From Hormoscilla sp. GUM202 (lineage in GTDB: Bacteria > Cyanobacteriota > Cyanobacteriia > Cyanobacteriales > Desertifilaceae), in assembly GCA_005518205.2 (NCBI GenBank), contig RFFC02000009.1, positions 141,782 to 205,781 of the forward strand: a stretch of 64,000 bases of DNA, read 5' to 3'. Position numbers and translations under genes: made by a program. The notes beneath the pieces were generated by a model that was not told the DNA's origin, searched no databases, and saw only the letters and a program-made list of their open reading frames with translations. Positions within the stretch are counted from its first letter, which is position 1; every line of letters begins with the position of its first letter. This document shows positions 34,714-42,704 of this stretch, one piece after another.

Positions 34714-35523
34714 ATGTGTGAGATTCCCCAAAAAGTTTCGGTTTTCGATCTGCCAGTGCATTTGTTAGCAGACTATTCAAGTTTGTTAGTATCCTATATG
34801 CGCCACAACATTGGCGCTCATGTGGTGACATTGAATGCAGAAATGACCATACAGGCAGAACGTAATCCGGCTTTAGCCAAGATCGTCGAGCAAGCGGATT
34901 TAGTGATTCCCGATGGTTCTGGCATTATACTCTATTTGCTGCTTCAGGGGAAACATGCTCGGCGTTGTCCGGGAATTGAATTAGCCGAGTCCCTGTTGCA
35001 CCAATCTGTAGCATGTGGTAAACAAGATGCCGACGCGAGTCGGTCGGTTTTTTTCTATGGGGGCGTACCTGGGGTAGCTGCAGCCGCCGCTGCAATGTGG
35101 CAGCGGCGGCTGCCTGAATTGGCGATCGCCGGTACTGAGCACGGTTATCTTTCACCGGCAGAGGAACAGAAATTACGACTTACCCTTCAACAGCAACAAC
35201 CTCGCTTGATTTACGTAGGTATAGGCGTACCGCGCCAAGAAATTTGGATTGCTAAACATCGCTATTTATGTCCGCAAGGGATTTGGATTGGAGTTGGCGG
35301 TAGTTTAGATATCTGGGCAGGTCGCAAACAAAGAGCGCCAATCTGGTTACGCGATCGCCATCTAGAATGGGTTTACCGACTATACACCGAACCAAGTCGC
35401 TGGCGGCGCATGTTGGCTCTACCCCAATTTGCTTGGCGATCCTTATTACAATCACCGCTGTATTTAACCCTCACAAAGCACATAAAAGCCTTGCGCCAGA
35501 ATAACATCAGCATCAGAAATTGA
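34714..35523 (+). CDS. WecG/TagA/CpsF-family glycosyltransferase
   Basis: A 269-residue GT26-type enzyme. It has the N-terminal VVTLNAEM block, the DGSGIILYLLLQG motif containing the proposed catalytic Asp, the GGVPGVAAAAAAMW nucleotide-binding strand, YVGIGVPRQEIWI, and GVGGSLDIWAGRKQRAPIW near the C-terminus. The family transfers N-acetylmannosaminuronic acid or N-acetylmannosamine to lipid-linked sugars in surface polysaccharide assembly. The exact sugar is not predictable. It stands alone. Its last 20 codons overlap a TnpB fragment on the other strand, so the tail may be partly transposon-derived. Confidence 0.87.
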   Translation: MCEIPQKVSVFDLPVHLLADYSSLLVSYMRHNIGAHVVTLNAEMTIQAERNPALAKIVEQADLVIPDGSGIILYLLLQGKHARRCPGIELAESLLHQSVACGKQDADASRSVFFYGGVPGVAAAAAAMWQRRLPELAIAGTEHGYLSPAEEQKLRLTLQQQQPRLIYVGIGVPRQEIWIAKHRYLCPQGIWIGVGGSLDIWAGRKQRAPIWLRDRHLEWVYRLYTEPSRWRRMLALPQFAWRSLLQSPLYLTLTKHIKALRQNNISIRN

Positions 35524-35824
35524 AATTGTTCCATCTCTAACGCTGAAGGCTATAGCCTGCAATGCTCTCAACATGATGTTAAGAGCGCCTACCCAATCCT
35601 CGCAGCGGAGGAGGCCCGGAGCGTGCTTTGTGACCGCTTGCTGGGCATTTGTGAACTTTCGATCCACCAAGTTTCTTGTGGACGTGACCGCAAAGGGGGC
35701 AAGTTTTGCTGGTATATGCTTCATTTCCTAGACGCAGCCAATGATACCAACGGTTGCTTCCGAAGTATGTTTGTAGCGTTGAACATAGAATACCTGCCTT
35801 TGAAGAAATACACTCAACGCTCAT
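35464..35824 (-). pseudogene. TnpB (IS607/IS605-type) C-terminal fragment
   Basis: The minus strand encodes [20 protein letters not shown] followed by [19 protein letters not shown], a TnpB zinc finger in which the third cysteine pair reads CPASG instead of CPxCG. After a frameshift it continues as [14 protein letters not shown], the final conserved block. Only about 110 C-terminal residues remain. TnpB is an RNA-guided nuclease, but this piece lacks most of its RuvC domain and is inert. Confidence 0.78.
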
Positions 35825-36039
35825 ATCAAAACAGTGTGCAAACCGATGATTTCACCTCTGGGAAATTGTTGCGTTTGCACACTGACTGAATATGAGCCTA
35901 TATTCAATAGTCCAATACCTGCTAATGTACGCAAGTTGTACAAAATCCGTACAAATATTGCAGAACATACTACTTTGTCAGAATTTATTTTTATGCAAAA
36001 CCGCTTACAAAAAAGATTGGGAAACTTGATATTGAACAG

Positions 36040-36396
36040 TCAAAGACAACATGCAAGTCTTTCCAACGTCTCATCGCTATATGGACTCTCGCCGACAAAC
36101 AAAAAATGAGCCAAGTCGCTCAGTAGTAGAAGCGATTTTTCGTAATACTCCTGTTCTGGCCTTGGAAAGTTTTCATGTGTAGTCCAATCCCGTACCCAAG
36201 TGTCGCAAAACCAAAACCCATGAGCTATCCACGTCGGAAGCGAGTCTGCACCTTGATAGTCGAGTGCTACATGATACATAGCAGAGGTGAGGTTTCGGAA
36301 TGCCTGTTTATCCCATCTCAATTCAGTCCTGAGAGAGAGTAAAAAGCTTCCATCTTCTGCATCCAACTCATATTTGAGTTGTTCTTCTGCCATCAT
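36040..36396 (-). CDS. Hypothetical protein
   Basis: 118 residues, not assigned to a known family. The sequence is compact, with aromatic-rich stretches (WIAHGFWFCDTWVRDWTTH) and conserved-looking charged ends, and no membrane segment. Its start lies 4 bases after the stop of the GNAT gene on the same strand, so the two form an operon. A small cytoplasmic partner or a reaction unrelated to acetyltransfer are equally possible. Confidence 0.6.
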   Translation of the reverse strand: MMAEEQLKYELDAEDGSFLLSLRTELRWDKQAFRNLTSAMYHVALDYQGADSLPTWIAHGFWFCDTWVRDWTTHENFPRPEQEYYEKSLLLLSDLAHFLFVGESPYSDETLERLACCL

Positions 36397-36400
36397 TAGA

Positions 36401-36868
36401 TCAAAGTTCTTTTGTCATAAAAATGCTATTTGGATCATCCGTGTAATCACCAAAAGGCCCACAACGCGTAAATCCAGCCCACTCATAGAGGCGATGCGCT
36501 GGTTGAAACGGCCCATGCGCACCCGTCTCTAAACTCAAACGACGATAGCCACGCCGTTTTGCTTCCTCAATGATGTGTGTCAACACGGCTCTAGCAACAC
36601 CCTTTCGCCGATGCTGCGATGAGGTGCGCATTGACTTGATTTCACCATGTGTTGCATCCAGCTCTTTGAGCGCACCACAGCCTATGAGCACATCTTCATC
36701 GCCTATATCATCCCAAACCGTCCAGAATAATATCTCTGGCACGCGTAACCCTGACAGATCAAGCGCGTGGATACTTTCTGGTGGCGAAATCCGATGCATA
36801 TCATCCAGATGCTCCTGTAAAAGTGCATGAATTTCTGGTCCTGTTAAATCATCCAATTTAATTTTCAT
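36401..36868 (-). CDS. GNAT-family N-acetyltransferase
   Basis: 155 residues from the ATG at 36868 (MKIKLDDLTG); an upstream ATG at 36883 would add five. The acetyl-CoA-binding motif A is visible as SSQHRRKGVARAVLTHII, followed by RRLSLETGAHGPFQPAHRLY and EWAGFTRCGPFGDY. These match the GNAT fold of small-molecule acetyltransferases. The substrate is unknown. It is co-transcribed with the hypothetical gene at 36040-36396. Confidence 0.85.
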   Translation of the reverse strand: MKIKLDDLTGPEIHALLQEHLDDMHRISPPESIHALDLSGLRVPEILFWTVWDDIGDEDVLIGCGALKELDATHGEIKSMRTSSQHRRKGVARAVLTHIIEEAKRRGYRRLSLETGAHGPFQPAHRLYEWAGFTRCGPFGDYTDDPNSIFMTKEL

Positions 36869-36883
36869 AGCTGTTTCTCTCAA

Positions 36884-37454
36884 TCATACAAAAGATGAAT
36901 CTGGAGTCAATAAGTCAGTGGAGTGGTAAGCGGGTAGATTCAATTGCTTCATTATACACGCTCACCTACTGCTGTATAAATCTCAACCGTCTTCCTCATC
37001 AGGCTCTGCGTAGGATGTCGATGCCTTGGTGATTAATGCTGCAACTCGATCAAAGTTTTACAAAATTGACACTCCTTAGTATTCTCCTGGGGTACTGATG
37101 AATTAGTTCTCATATATCAATGGTTTGTTCTTGCCAAATGGACAAAATTTCCAGCTCGGCCAAGCTAAAGATACCCTTGGACAGCCTTCCGAGTCAAGCC
37201 ATTTAGCTAGCGGCAGGCAATTTACCCAACTTATTTTAACCCAAGTTGCTACCTATAGCGAGCCGGGGCGTCCTTGTGCAATCTGGTTTTGCCCAACTCC
37301 TTATCCTGCAAGGGTTTCAGTAGGGTGGGCGCCGCCCACCATCACCCGTGCGAGCGCAAACCTTGTCACCACTGCCCAGAAAGCGCTAAAGCGCTTACTA
37401 CAAACATGGAAAGCGCTAAAGCGCTTACTACAAACATGACACAAACATGACAGA
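36884..37454. other. Intergenic region with hairpin repeats
   Basis: About 570 bases without a gene. It contains a GGTGGGCGCCGCCCACC palindrome near 37325-37341 and, at its end, two copies of the dispersed hairpin repeat described at 37381-37440. Confidence 0.5.
37381..37440. repeat. Two tandem hairpin repeats with alternative stem
   Basis: Units read AAAGCGCTAAAGCGCTTACT followed by ACAAACATGG. The stem is AAGCGCT/AGCGCTT: relative to the AAGCACT/AGTGCTT arrays, stem position 5 is changed from A-T to G-C on both arms. The ACTACRAAC tail is conserved. Confidence 0.92.
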
Positions 37455-37979
37455 CTACGAATGATAGAGTTTTTCATATCCACCTAGACCTAGCAACCAA
37501 ATTACTACAATTAGCCAGTGAATAGCTATGGGCGTCCAGATTGAACCACTCTGCCAATAGGCGATCGTGCAGACAAGGCCGAGAAGTCCGGCTAAAGACA
37601 GAAAAACTGGATTGGTAAATGTCTTCAGTCTAGCCCGATAGAAGGTCAAACCATTCAGCGGATGAGAGATAATGAAAATTGCTAAACTGCCCAATCCCCA
37701 CAGCAACTGGACTCCGAGAGAAGGGTTTTCTGCTGGGTGAGGCAGGAGTAAAACCCGAAACACTGTCTCCTCTAATAGCCCAGGGATTAGCAGTGTCATT
37801 GCCATTACACTGACAACGGTTTCCCATGCTGTCTCTACTTTTAGTTGGAGAAAATCAAACTTGAATCCCACGGGCAGGGAAATTATGGTAAATATGCATA
37901 CTAGCAATGCCGCCCAGACCCAAGCTTCGGCATCAGGAATGGTGGAGAATGCCGCCGTGAGGCGATGAACTACGATCAT
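37455..37979 (-). CDS. CPBP-family intramembrane metalloprotease
   Basis: About 174 residues from the ATG at 37979. A longer frame to 38132 would read through a palindromic repeat shared with the divergent acylphosphatase gene and is rejected. Five or more hydrophobic segments are present. The active-site motif EETVFR and the second motif FIISHPLNG with a later IHW fit the CPBP (Rce1-like) glutamic protease family in the membrane. Members process prenylated proteins in eukaryotes and peptides or bacteriocins in bacteria; the substrate here is unknown. The first membrane helix begins near the chosen start. Confidence 0.8.
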   Translation of the reverse strand: MIVVHRLTAAFSTIPDAEAWVWAALLVCIFTIISLPVGFKFDFLQLKVETAWETVVSVMAMTLLIPGLLEETVFRVLLLPHPAENPSLGVQLLWGLGSLAIFIISHPLNGLTFYRARLKTFTNPVFLSLAGLLGLVCTIAYWQSGSIWTPIAIHWLIVVIWLLGLGGYEKLYHS

Positions 37980-38013
37980 GATTATCACTGATTGAGCATC
38001 TGTAGATAAGTTT

Positions 38014-38385
38014 ATGGAAAAACCATCACAACCAGAACCAGAAATTGCTGTGTCCCCTGGGAGCGCTAAAAGCACGTTCCCAGGCTTCGCCGTGGGAACG
38101 AGAGGGGGGACACAGCAAGCCCATGTCTTCATTTCGGGCCGAGTCCAGGGCGTCGGCTATCGCTTCTCCACTCGCTCCCAGGCCAAACATTTGGGTGTTG
38201 CTGGTTGGGTACGCAATTTGCCCGATCGCCGAGTCGAAGCTGTCTTTGAAGGACCAGCACCTGCCGTTGAAGCGATGATTCGCTGGTGTTACCACGGACC
38301 CCTTGATGCTGCGGTCACAGATGTCGCGGTTGACTACGAACAGCCTCAAGGTTTACAGGGCTTTGACATCCTCTACACTTTCTAA
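38014..38385 (+). CDS. acyP: Acylphosphatase with palindrome-derived N-terminal insert
   Basis: A 123-residue protein whose last 90 residues are a standard acylphosphatase: HVFISGRVQGVGYRFSTRSQ with the phosphate-binding loop and catalytic Arg, then GVAGWVRNLPDRRVEAVFEG with the catalytic Asn. It hydrolyses carboxyl phosphates such as acetyl phosphate. Residues 13-35 are encoded by a 69-nt palindromic element (38048-38116) inserted in frame between MEKPSQPEPEI and QAHVFI. The insert lies before the first strand and should be tolerated. Divergent from the CPBP protease gene. Confidence 0.86.
   Translation: MEKPSQPEPEIAVSPGSAKSTFPGFAVGTRGGTQQAHVFISGRVQGVGYRFSTRSQAKHLGVAGWVRNLPDRRVEAVFEGPAPAVEAMIRWCYHGPLDAAVTDVAVDYEQPQGLQGFDILYTF
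38048..38116. repeat. 69-nt nested palindrome inside acyP
   Basis: Outer arms GCTGTGTCCCC and GGGGACACAGC enclose GGGAGCGCTAAAAGCACG and an inner hairpin GTTCCCAGGC/CGTGGGAAC. The interior matches the compound element at 34473-34545 while the outer arms differ. Its length is 23 codons, so the reading frame is kept. Confidence 0.85.
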
Positions 38386-38464
38386 ATCCCTGCTACATAT
38401 CTTCGTTATGCCCTGTGAGCGATGGTGGGCCGCAGCCCACCCTACTGGTTTTCAGCAATCAAAA

Positions 38465-38625
38465 GGCGGACTTGTATGATATATACTAGCGTTTTGATTA
38501 CCCATGCTAGCTTTTTACTATATATACTAGCGTTTTCATCATGCCAACAAGCCTTTTTGCTATATGCTAGCGTTTTGATTATGTATTAGCGTTTTTGTCA
38601 CCTCTAGCAGCGTTTAAGCTTTGTC
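38465..38625. repeat. Direct repeats of CTAGCGTTTT
   Basis: Six or so irregularly spaced copies of CTAGCGTTTT or close variants (CTAGCTTTTT, TTAGCGTTTT, GCAGCGTTT), each preceded by TATATA or TATGTA-like sequence. No gene is present. The pattern looks like a decayed tandem repeat. Confidence 0.7.
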
Positions 38626-38679
38626 AGCTTTCGGTTCCTGTAAAATCGCCACCTTCCGTTCGCGCAGCGTGGCGCAGCC

Positions 38680-38886
38680 ATGTCTACTGTTTGTCAGGTG
38701 AGCAATGGGAACCCTATGGTAACTACCGGCGAGCCTCATGCGATCGATGCCTTAGAACAGTGGGTAGTGCGATTAGCGCGACCGCCCGACTTGTGCTCCG
38801 TCCGTACCAGGGCAGGGGCCCAGTTTCTCATCGGTATTCCCATTCTACAACCTCAACAACTGTTGCGCAAGCCTACCACATCTTAA
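38680..38886 (+). CDS. Hypothetical short protein
   Basis: A 68-residue reading frame starting at the ATG that ends a GCGCAGCGTGGCGCAGCC-type dispersed repeat (38661-38682). The composition is protein-like (DALEQWVVRLARPPDL, GAQFLIGIPIL) but no family is recognised. The first residues may come from the repeat, so the true start could differ or the gene could be a remnant. Low certainty. Confidence 0.3.
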   Translation: MSTVCQVSNGNPMVTTGEPHAIDALEQWVVRLARPPDLCSVRTRAGAQFLIGIPILQPQQLLRKPTTS

Positions 38887-38912
38887 TGACTATAATTAAT
38901 TAAGAGTTGAAA

Positions 38913-39232
38913 TTAGTGATGCTGCGCGAGCAAACTTTTTTTGAATTTACTGACGCGACTGGATAAAAATGCTTGCGCTTCTTCTGGCAAAAAACTAACT
39001 TGAGGACGATCGCGAATTAGCAGCAACCAATGGCTGGCGCTCCCGTGAGGGATACGGGAATCTACTAGCTTTAATTTCCATTCTTCTATGGGAGTTTTTG
39101 GGATAATCTGCCAGTTGCCGTCAAGATTACATTTGCAAACGAACCCCCAGGCTATGGCTGGCGCCACGCTGCGCGATCGGCTTGGGTTAAGAGACTCTCA
39201 GTCATGGTTTTTTTGCTCCAATGTTGGCTCAT
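38913..39232 (-). pseudogene. Small conserved protein gene interrupted by a dispersed repeat
   Basis: The C-terminal part (NWQIIPKTPIEEWKLKLVDS, then ASHWLLLIRDRPQVSFLPEE) looks like an intact cyanobacterial protein of unknown function. The likely start is the ATG at 39232, giving MSQHWSKKTMTESLLTQA. A 29-nt repeat at 39152-39180 then introduces a frameshift and stop. Translation could restart from a GTG in the repeat (MAPAIAWGF), giving 84 residues. The repeat matches copies at 14921-14947 and 15054-15080. Confidence 0.65.
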
Positions 39233-39277
39233 GTTTTAATCTCAACTGAACTAATTTATGACAATTTGCTCATATTA

Positions 39278-40447
39278 TTATTTTAGCGATCGCATAAACT
39301 TTTCTAACCTATCCATCCCCTTCTCGATCGTAGTCATGTCAGTGGCATATGATAAGCGGATATGGTCGTCAGCCCCAAAAGCAATTCCCGGAATCACTGC
39401 CACCTGCTGCGATTCTAACAGAGAATTGCTAAATTCCCGAGAATTCAAACCTGTTTTGCTAATATCTACAAATAGGTAGAACGCTCCGGTAGGTTTCACG
39501 ACACAGCTGAGTCCGGGTATGGCATTTATCCTTTCTAGCATTACCTCTCGCCGTTGGGAAAAAGCCAGGCGCATTCGTTCTACACAATCTTGGGACTCTG
39601 ACAAGGCCGCGATCGCCCCATACTGCGCGAATGTACAGACATTTGATGTACTATGTCCTTGGAGCTTACTACAAGCTTTTATCAGTTCTACTGCACCCGC
39701 TAGATAGCCAACCCGCCAACCCGTCATCGAGTAAGCTTTGGCAAACCCATTGCTGACGATCGTGCGGACAAAGGCTTCGTGGCTAACCGCACCGATACTC
39801 AAATGTTCTGCACCCTGATAGAGAATCTTCTCATAAATCTCGTCCGAAACTACCAGAATATCCTGCTCCACCACCACCTCTGCCAGGGCAGAGATCTCCG
39901 CTGGCGTATAAACCATTCCCGTAGGATTGGAAGGAGAATTGAGCACAAACAGCTTCGTTTGCGGTGTTACAGCCTGACGCAGCTGTGCGGGAGTGATTTT
40001 ATATCCAGTAGCGGCAGTTGTCTGTACCAACACCGGCGTTCCACCGGCCAATTTCACCATTTCCGGGTAACTCACCCAGTAGGGAACGGGGATAATTACC
40101 TCATCCCCCGGTTCGATCAGGGCCATCATCATGTTGTACAGAGAATGCTTGCCACCGTTGGTGACAATCACATTTTCCGCTGTATAATTCAGTTGATTAT
40201 CCTGTTGCAGCTTGCGGGCGATCGCCTCTCGCAACAAAGGTTCCCCTGCTGCCGGGCCATACCTAGTTTTGCCCTCATCCAGTGCTTGCTGGGCTGCGGC
40301 CTTAATATGGGCCGGTGTATCAAAGTCCGGTTCCCCAGCGCTGAAACTACAGACATCAATCCCTTCTGCCTTCATCCCCAGGGCCTTGGCGGTAACACTC
40401 AAGGTTAAGGAAGGCGTTACCCGATCTACTCTTGCTGCCAGCTTCAT
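39278..40447 (-). CDS. aspC: Aspartate aminotransferase family (fold type I PLP enzyme)
   Basis: 389 residues from the ATG at 40447. Motifs are the N-terminal [14 protein letters not shown], the [11 protein letters not shown] loop, NSPSNPTG, the PLP-contacting [10 protein letters not shown], the Schiff-base lysine in [20 protein letters not shown], and the carboxylate-binding Arg in IRLSYA. This is the class I/subgroup gamma type found in cyanobacteria, which transaminates aspartate and sometimes prephenate. It has no operon partner. Upstream sequence has no obvious regulatory motif. Confidence 0.9.
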   Translation of the reverse strand: MKLAARVDRVTPSLTLSVTAKALGMKAEGIDVCSFSAGEPDFDTPAHIKAAAQQALDEGKTRYGPAAGEPLLREAIARKLQQDNQLNYTAENVIVTNGGKHSLYNMMMALIEPGDEVIIPVPYWVSYPEMVKLAGGTPVLVQTTAATGYKITPAQLRQAVTPQTKLFVLNSPSNPTGMVYTPAEISALAEVVVEQDILVVSDEIYEKILYQGAEHLSIGAVSHEAFVRTIVSNGFAKAYSMTGWRVGYLAGAVELIKACSKLQGHSTSNVCTFAQYGAIAALSESQDCVERMRLAFSQRREVMLERINAIPGLSCVVKPTGAFYLFVDISKTGLNSREFSNSLLESQQVAVIPGIAFGADDHIRLSYATDMTTIEKGMDRLEKFMRSLK

Positions 40448-40705
40448 TGTGACCAAACCCTCACAGACTTCTATAAATGTCGCTTTCTAGTGTCCCAGAG
40501 TCCCTTGAGACTGGCTCGGTGATTAAAGTTTTTTTTATGGTTCGAGCACTTCCGGACACCGGCAAATAATCAAACGTTAACTTAAGTTAAACAAAACCTT
40601 GATATTATATATTTTTTTAACGATATTTGTCTAAATTGCTTCAGTCAGATCAAATCAGAGCAAACTACGATTACTATATGTTTGCTCCTGTGAGGGCTGT
40701 TGCTT

Positions 40706-41119
40706 ATGACAGATGTAGCTCACTACTATAGAATCCTGGAACTACAACCGGGGGCTTCCCTAGAGGAGATTCTCCAAGGTTATAAGGATTTGGCAATCGT
40801 CTGGCACCCCGATCGCTTTGTCCAGTTTCCCCGGTTGCAACAGAAGGCTCATGAGAAAATGAGACAAATCAATGAAGCTCGCGATCGCTTGCGATCTTTA
40901 CTGACCGTTCCCCCAACCCGGGCCCCCCAACCGCCCAAAACCCGCAAAGGTGCTGGCCATTCGGGCCCTGTCCGAGTCCAGCAGCCCAAGCCAGCCGACT
41001 ATCAGCGGACCCTGGATGATTATATCAAAGCAAGGTCGAGCCAACAACCGGTGTCTCCTAAGAGCCCTAGTCGCAGAAAAGAGAAGACACCACCCGATCC
41101 TTGTGAGTGGTTGGATTGA
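40706..41119 (+). CDS. J-domain protein
   Basis: 137 residues from the ATG at 40706. An N-terminal J domain carries YYRILELQPGASLEEILQGY and the HPD motif in WHPDRF, followed by MRQINEARDRLRSLL. The rest is a basic, proline-rich tail without zinc fingers or a substrate-binding domain. It should stimulate a DnaK ATPase at a specialised site. The following VOC gene starts 11 bases after its stop, so the two may be co-transcribed. Confidence 0.87.
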   Translation: MTDVAHYYRILELQPGASLEEILQGYKDLAIVWHPDRFVQFPRLQQKAHEKMRQINEARDRLRSLLTVPPTRAPQPPKTRKGAGHSGPVRVQQPKPADYQRTLDDYIKARSSQQPVSPKSPSRRKEKTPPDPCEWLD

Positions 41120-41130
41120 GCCTTTATAGC

Positions 41131-41532
41131 ATGAGTTTTAATTTTAGTCAAGTATTTGTTACTCTAGCAGCTGAGGATAGGTCGAAAATGCTGGCATTCT
41201 ATGTCGGGCTGCTGGGACGGCAACCGGATGCCATCGTCGGAGAGCAGTATGCGGAATTTCAGCTGCCGGGGTTGCGCTTGGGGATATTTAAGCCAAAAAA
41301 CTCCCACGCCGGTGAATTTGAGAGCAAATCCAGTGGTAGTATGAGTTTATGCTTAGAAGTGGATGACTTGGAAAGGGCGATCGCCCATCTACGGACTCTA
41401 GGTTATGCACCAGCTGGAGAGATTATAGGTGCATCCCACGGCAGAGAAATCTACGCTTACGATCCGCAAGGCAATCGGTTAATTCTACATCAGTCGGTTC
41501 TCAAGGATGCCAATGTCGAGCAGGCAAATTAG
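41131..41532 (+). CDS. VOC/glyoxalase superfamily protein
   Basis: 133 residues from the ATG at 41131 (MSFNFSQVFVTLAAED). A typical vicinal-oxygen-chelate pattern is seen: an N-terminal FVTLAAEDRSKMLAFYVGLL segment, a central LEVDDLERAIAHLRTLGY, and a C-terminal EIYAYDPQGNRLILHQ. Metal-ligand residues cannot be fixed by eye and the substrate is unknown. It closely follows the J-domain gene. Confidence 0.8.
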   Translation: MSFNFSQVFVTLAAEDRSKMLAFYVGLLGRQPDAIVGEQYAEFQLPGLRLGIFKPKNSHAGEFESKSSGSMSLCLEVDDLERAIAHLRTLGYAPAGEIIGASHGREIYAYDPQGNRLILHQSVLKDANVEQAN

Positions 41533-41602
41533 AATATTGACAGGATAAAACGCTAGTTTTAGCCCATTTGCGTAGCATTCGGCAGAAATCTCCCTCATTA
41601 TC

Positions 41603-42151
41603 GTGTCAAACCCAAACTACCAGATCTTAAAATCTCCTTCTGAGTATCGCCGTTGTCAGATCTGGGTGCCGGATCTGACGGACCCCTTAGCAGCAATTAA
41701 TGTCGGGGACAAGTATTACAGTCTGCTGAAAGTCGTCCCCGACGAGCAAAAAGCCCTAGAATTAGCAGAAAAGCTAGTCAAGCGGGGAGATAATGTAGTG
41801 CTGACCGCTACACCAAAAGGCTCTGCTATCTGGGTCTGGGAAGCACAAGCATACTTAAAATCCCTGCAAAAATCCTCTGCACCTGCCAGTCCCCCGACTC
41901 AATCAGCAAATTCGGCAATCTTAGACCGATCGCAGTATCAACCCTGTAAGATTAAGGTGCCCGATGTGAAAAAGCAATTGGCCGCTATTGAGGTCTCGGG
42001 CAAATATTATAGTTTCCTCAAAAACGTTCCCGATCGGGATAAAGCTTTACAAATTGCCGAGAAATTGACTAATGAAGGGGATAAAGTATTGTTGACCCAA
42101 ACTAGAAAAGGTTATCTGATCTGGGTTTTTGAACCAGATGCATATTTGTAA
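41603..42151 (+). CDS. Hypothetical protein with two internal repeats
   Basis: 182 residues from a GTG at 41603. It consists of two repeats of about 75 residues: YRRCQIWVPDLTDPLAAINV with GDKYYSLLKVVPDEQKALEL, and YQPCKIKVPDVKKQLAAIEV with GKYYSFLKNVPDRDKALQIA, each ending in an (I/L)IWVxE motif. A proline/serine linker joins them. No known enzyme motif or membrane segment is seen. The repeat recalls small SPOR-like or ferredoxin-like beta-alpha domains, but this is only an impression. Function unknown. Confidence 0.7.
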   Translation: MSNPNYQILKSPSEYRRCQIWVPDLTDPLAAINVGDKYYSLLKVVPDEQKALELAEKLVKRGDNVVLTATPKGSAIWVWEAQAYLKSLQKSSAPASPPTQSANSAILDRSQYQPCKIKVPDVKKQLAAIEVSGKYYSFLKNVPDRDKALQIAEKLTNEGDKVLLTQTRKGYLIWVFEPDAYL

Positions 42152-42175
42152 ATAGTAAATTGATAATTTTCAATC

Positions 42176-42660
42176 CTGCTGGTTCCCAGGGTCTCCCTGG
42201 GAACCAGGGAAATTCTCAATTCAACAATTGCCTCGTGGGGTCTCCCTGGTCACGTTCCCTTGAGGCTCTGCCTCGTGACTGCGCTCACTCACAGGAGTCC
42301 AGTGCAGATCGCAAGAGGCAGAGCCTCAGACTGTTGGTTCCCAGGGAGACCCTGGGAACCAGGGAAGGTTGCCTCGTGACCATGGTCTCCCTGGTCACGT
42401 TCCCTTGAGGCTCTGCCTCGTAACGGCGCTCACTCACAGGAGTACCATGCAGCTCACAAGAGGCAGAGCCTCAGACTGCTGGTTCCCAGGGAGACCCTGG
42501 GAACCAGGGAAGGTTGCCTCGTGGGGTCTCCCTGGTCACGTTCCCTTGAGGCTCTGCCTCGTGACCTAAAGTGCTCACTCACAGGAGTACCATGCAGCTC
42601 ACAAGAGGCAGAGCCTCAGACTGTTGGTTCCCAGGGAGACCCTGGGAACCAGGGAAAATT
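42176..42660. repeat. Tandem array of about 145-bp palindrome-containing units
   Basis: Three units, each with a GGTTCCCAGGGAGACCCTGG-type hairpin, a CACGTTCCCTTGAGGCTCTG segment and its partner CAGAGCCTCAGACTG, separated by 'ctcactcacaggagtaccatgc'-type spacer. The hairpin centres recur near 42192, 42347, 42493 and 42638. It lies between the two-repeat hypothetical gene and the convergent SpoIID-like gene and does not look coding. Confidence 0.85.
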
Positions 42661-42704
42661 CAACAATTCTCAATTCAACAATTCTCAATTCAACAATTGG
42701 TCAA

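Noticed and set aside
35834..36109. 91-codon plus-strand frame between the TnpB remnant and the hypothetical gene
   Set aside because: It has weak protein character and overlaps the end of the minus-strand gene at 36040-36396.
37980..38132. N-terminal extension of the CPBP protease gene
   Set aside because: The extension is encoded by the nested palindrome shared with acyP, and the conserved membrane protein begins at the ATG at 37979.
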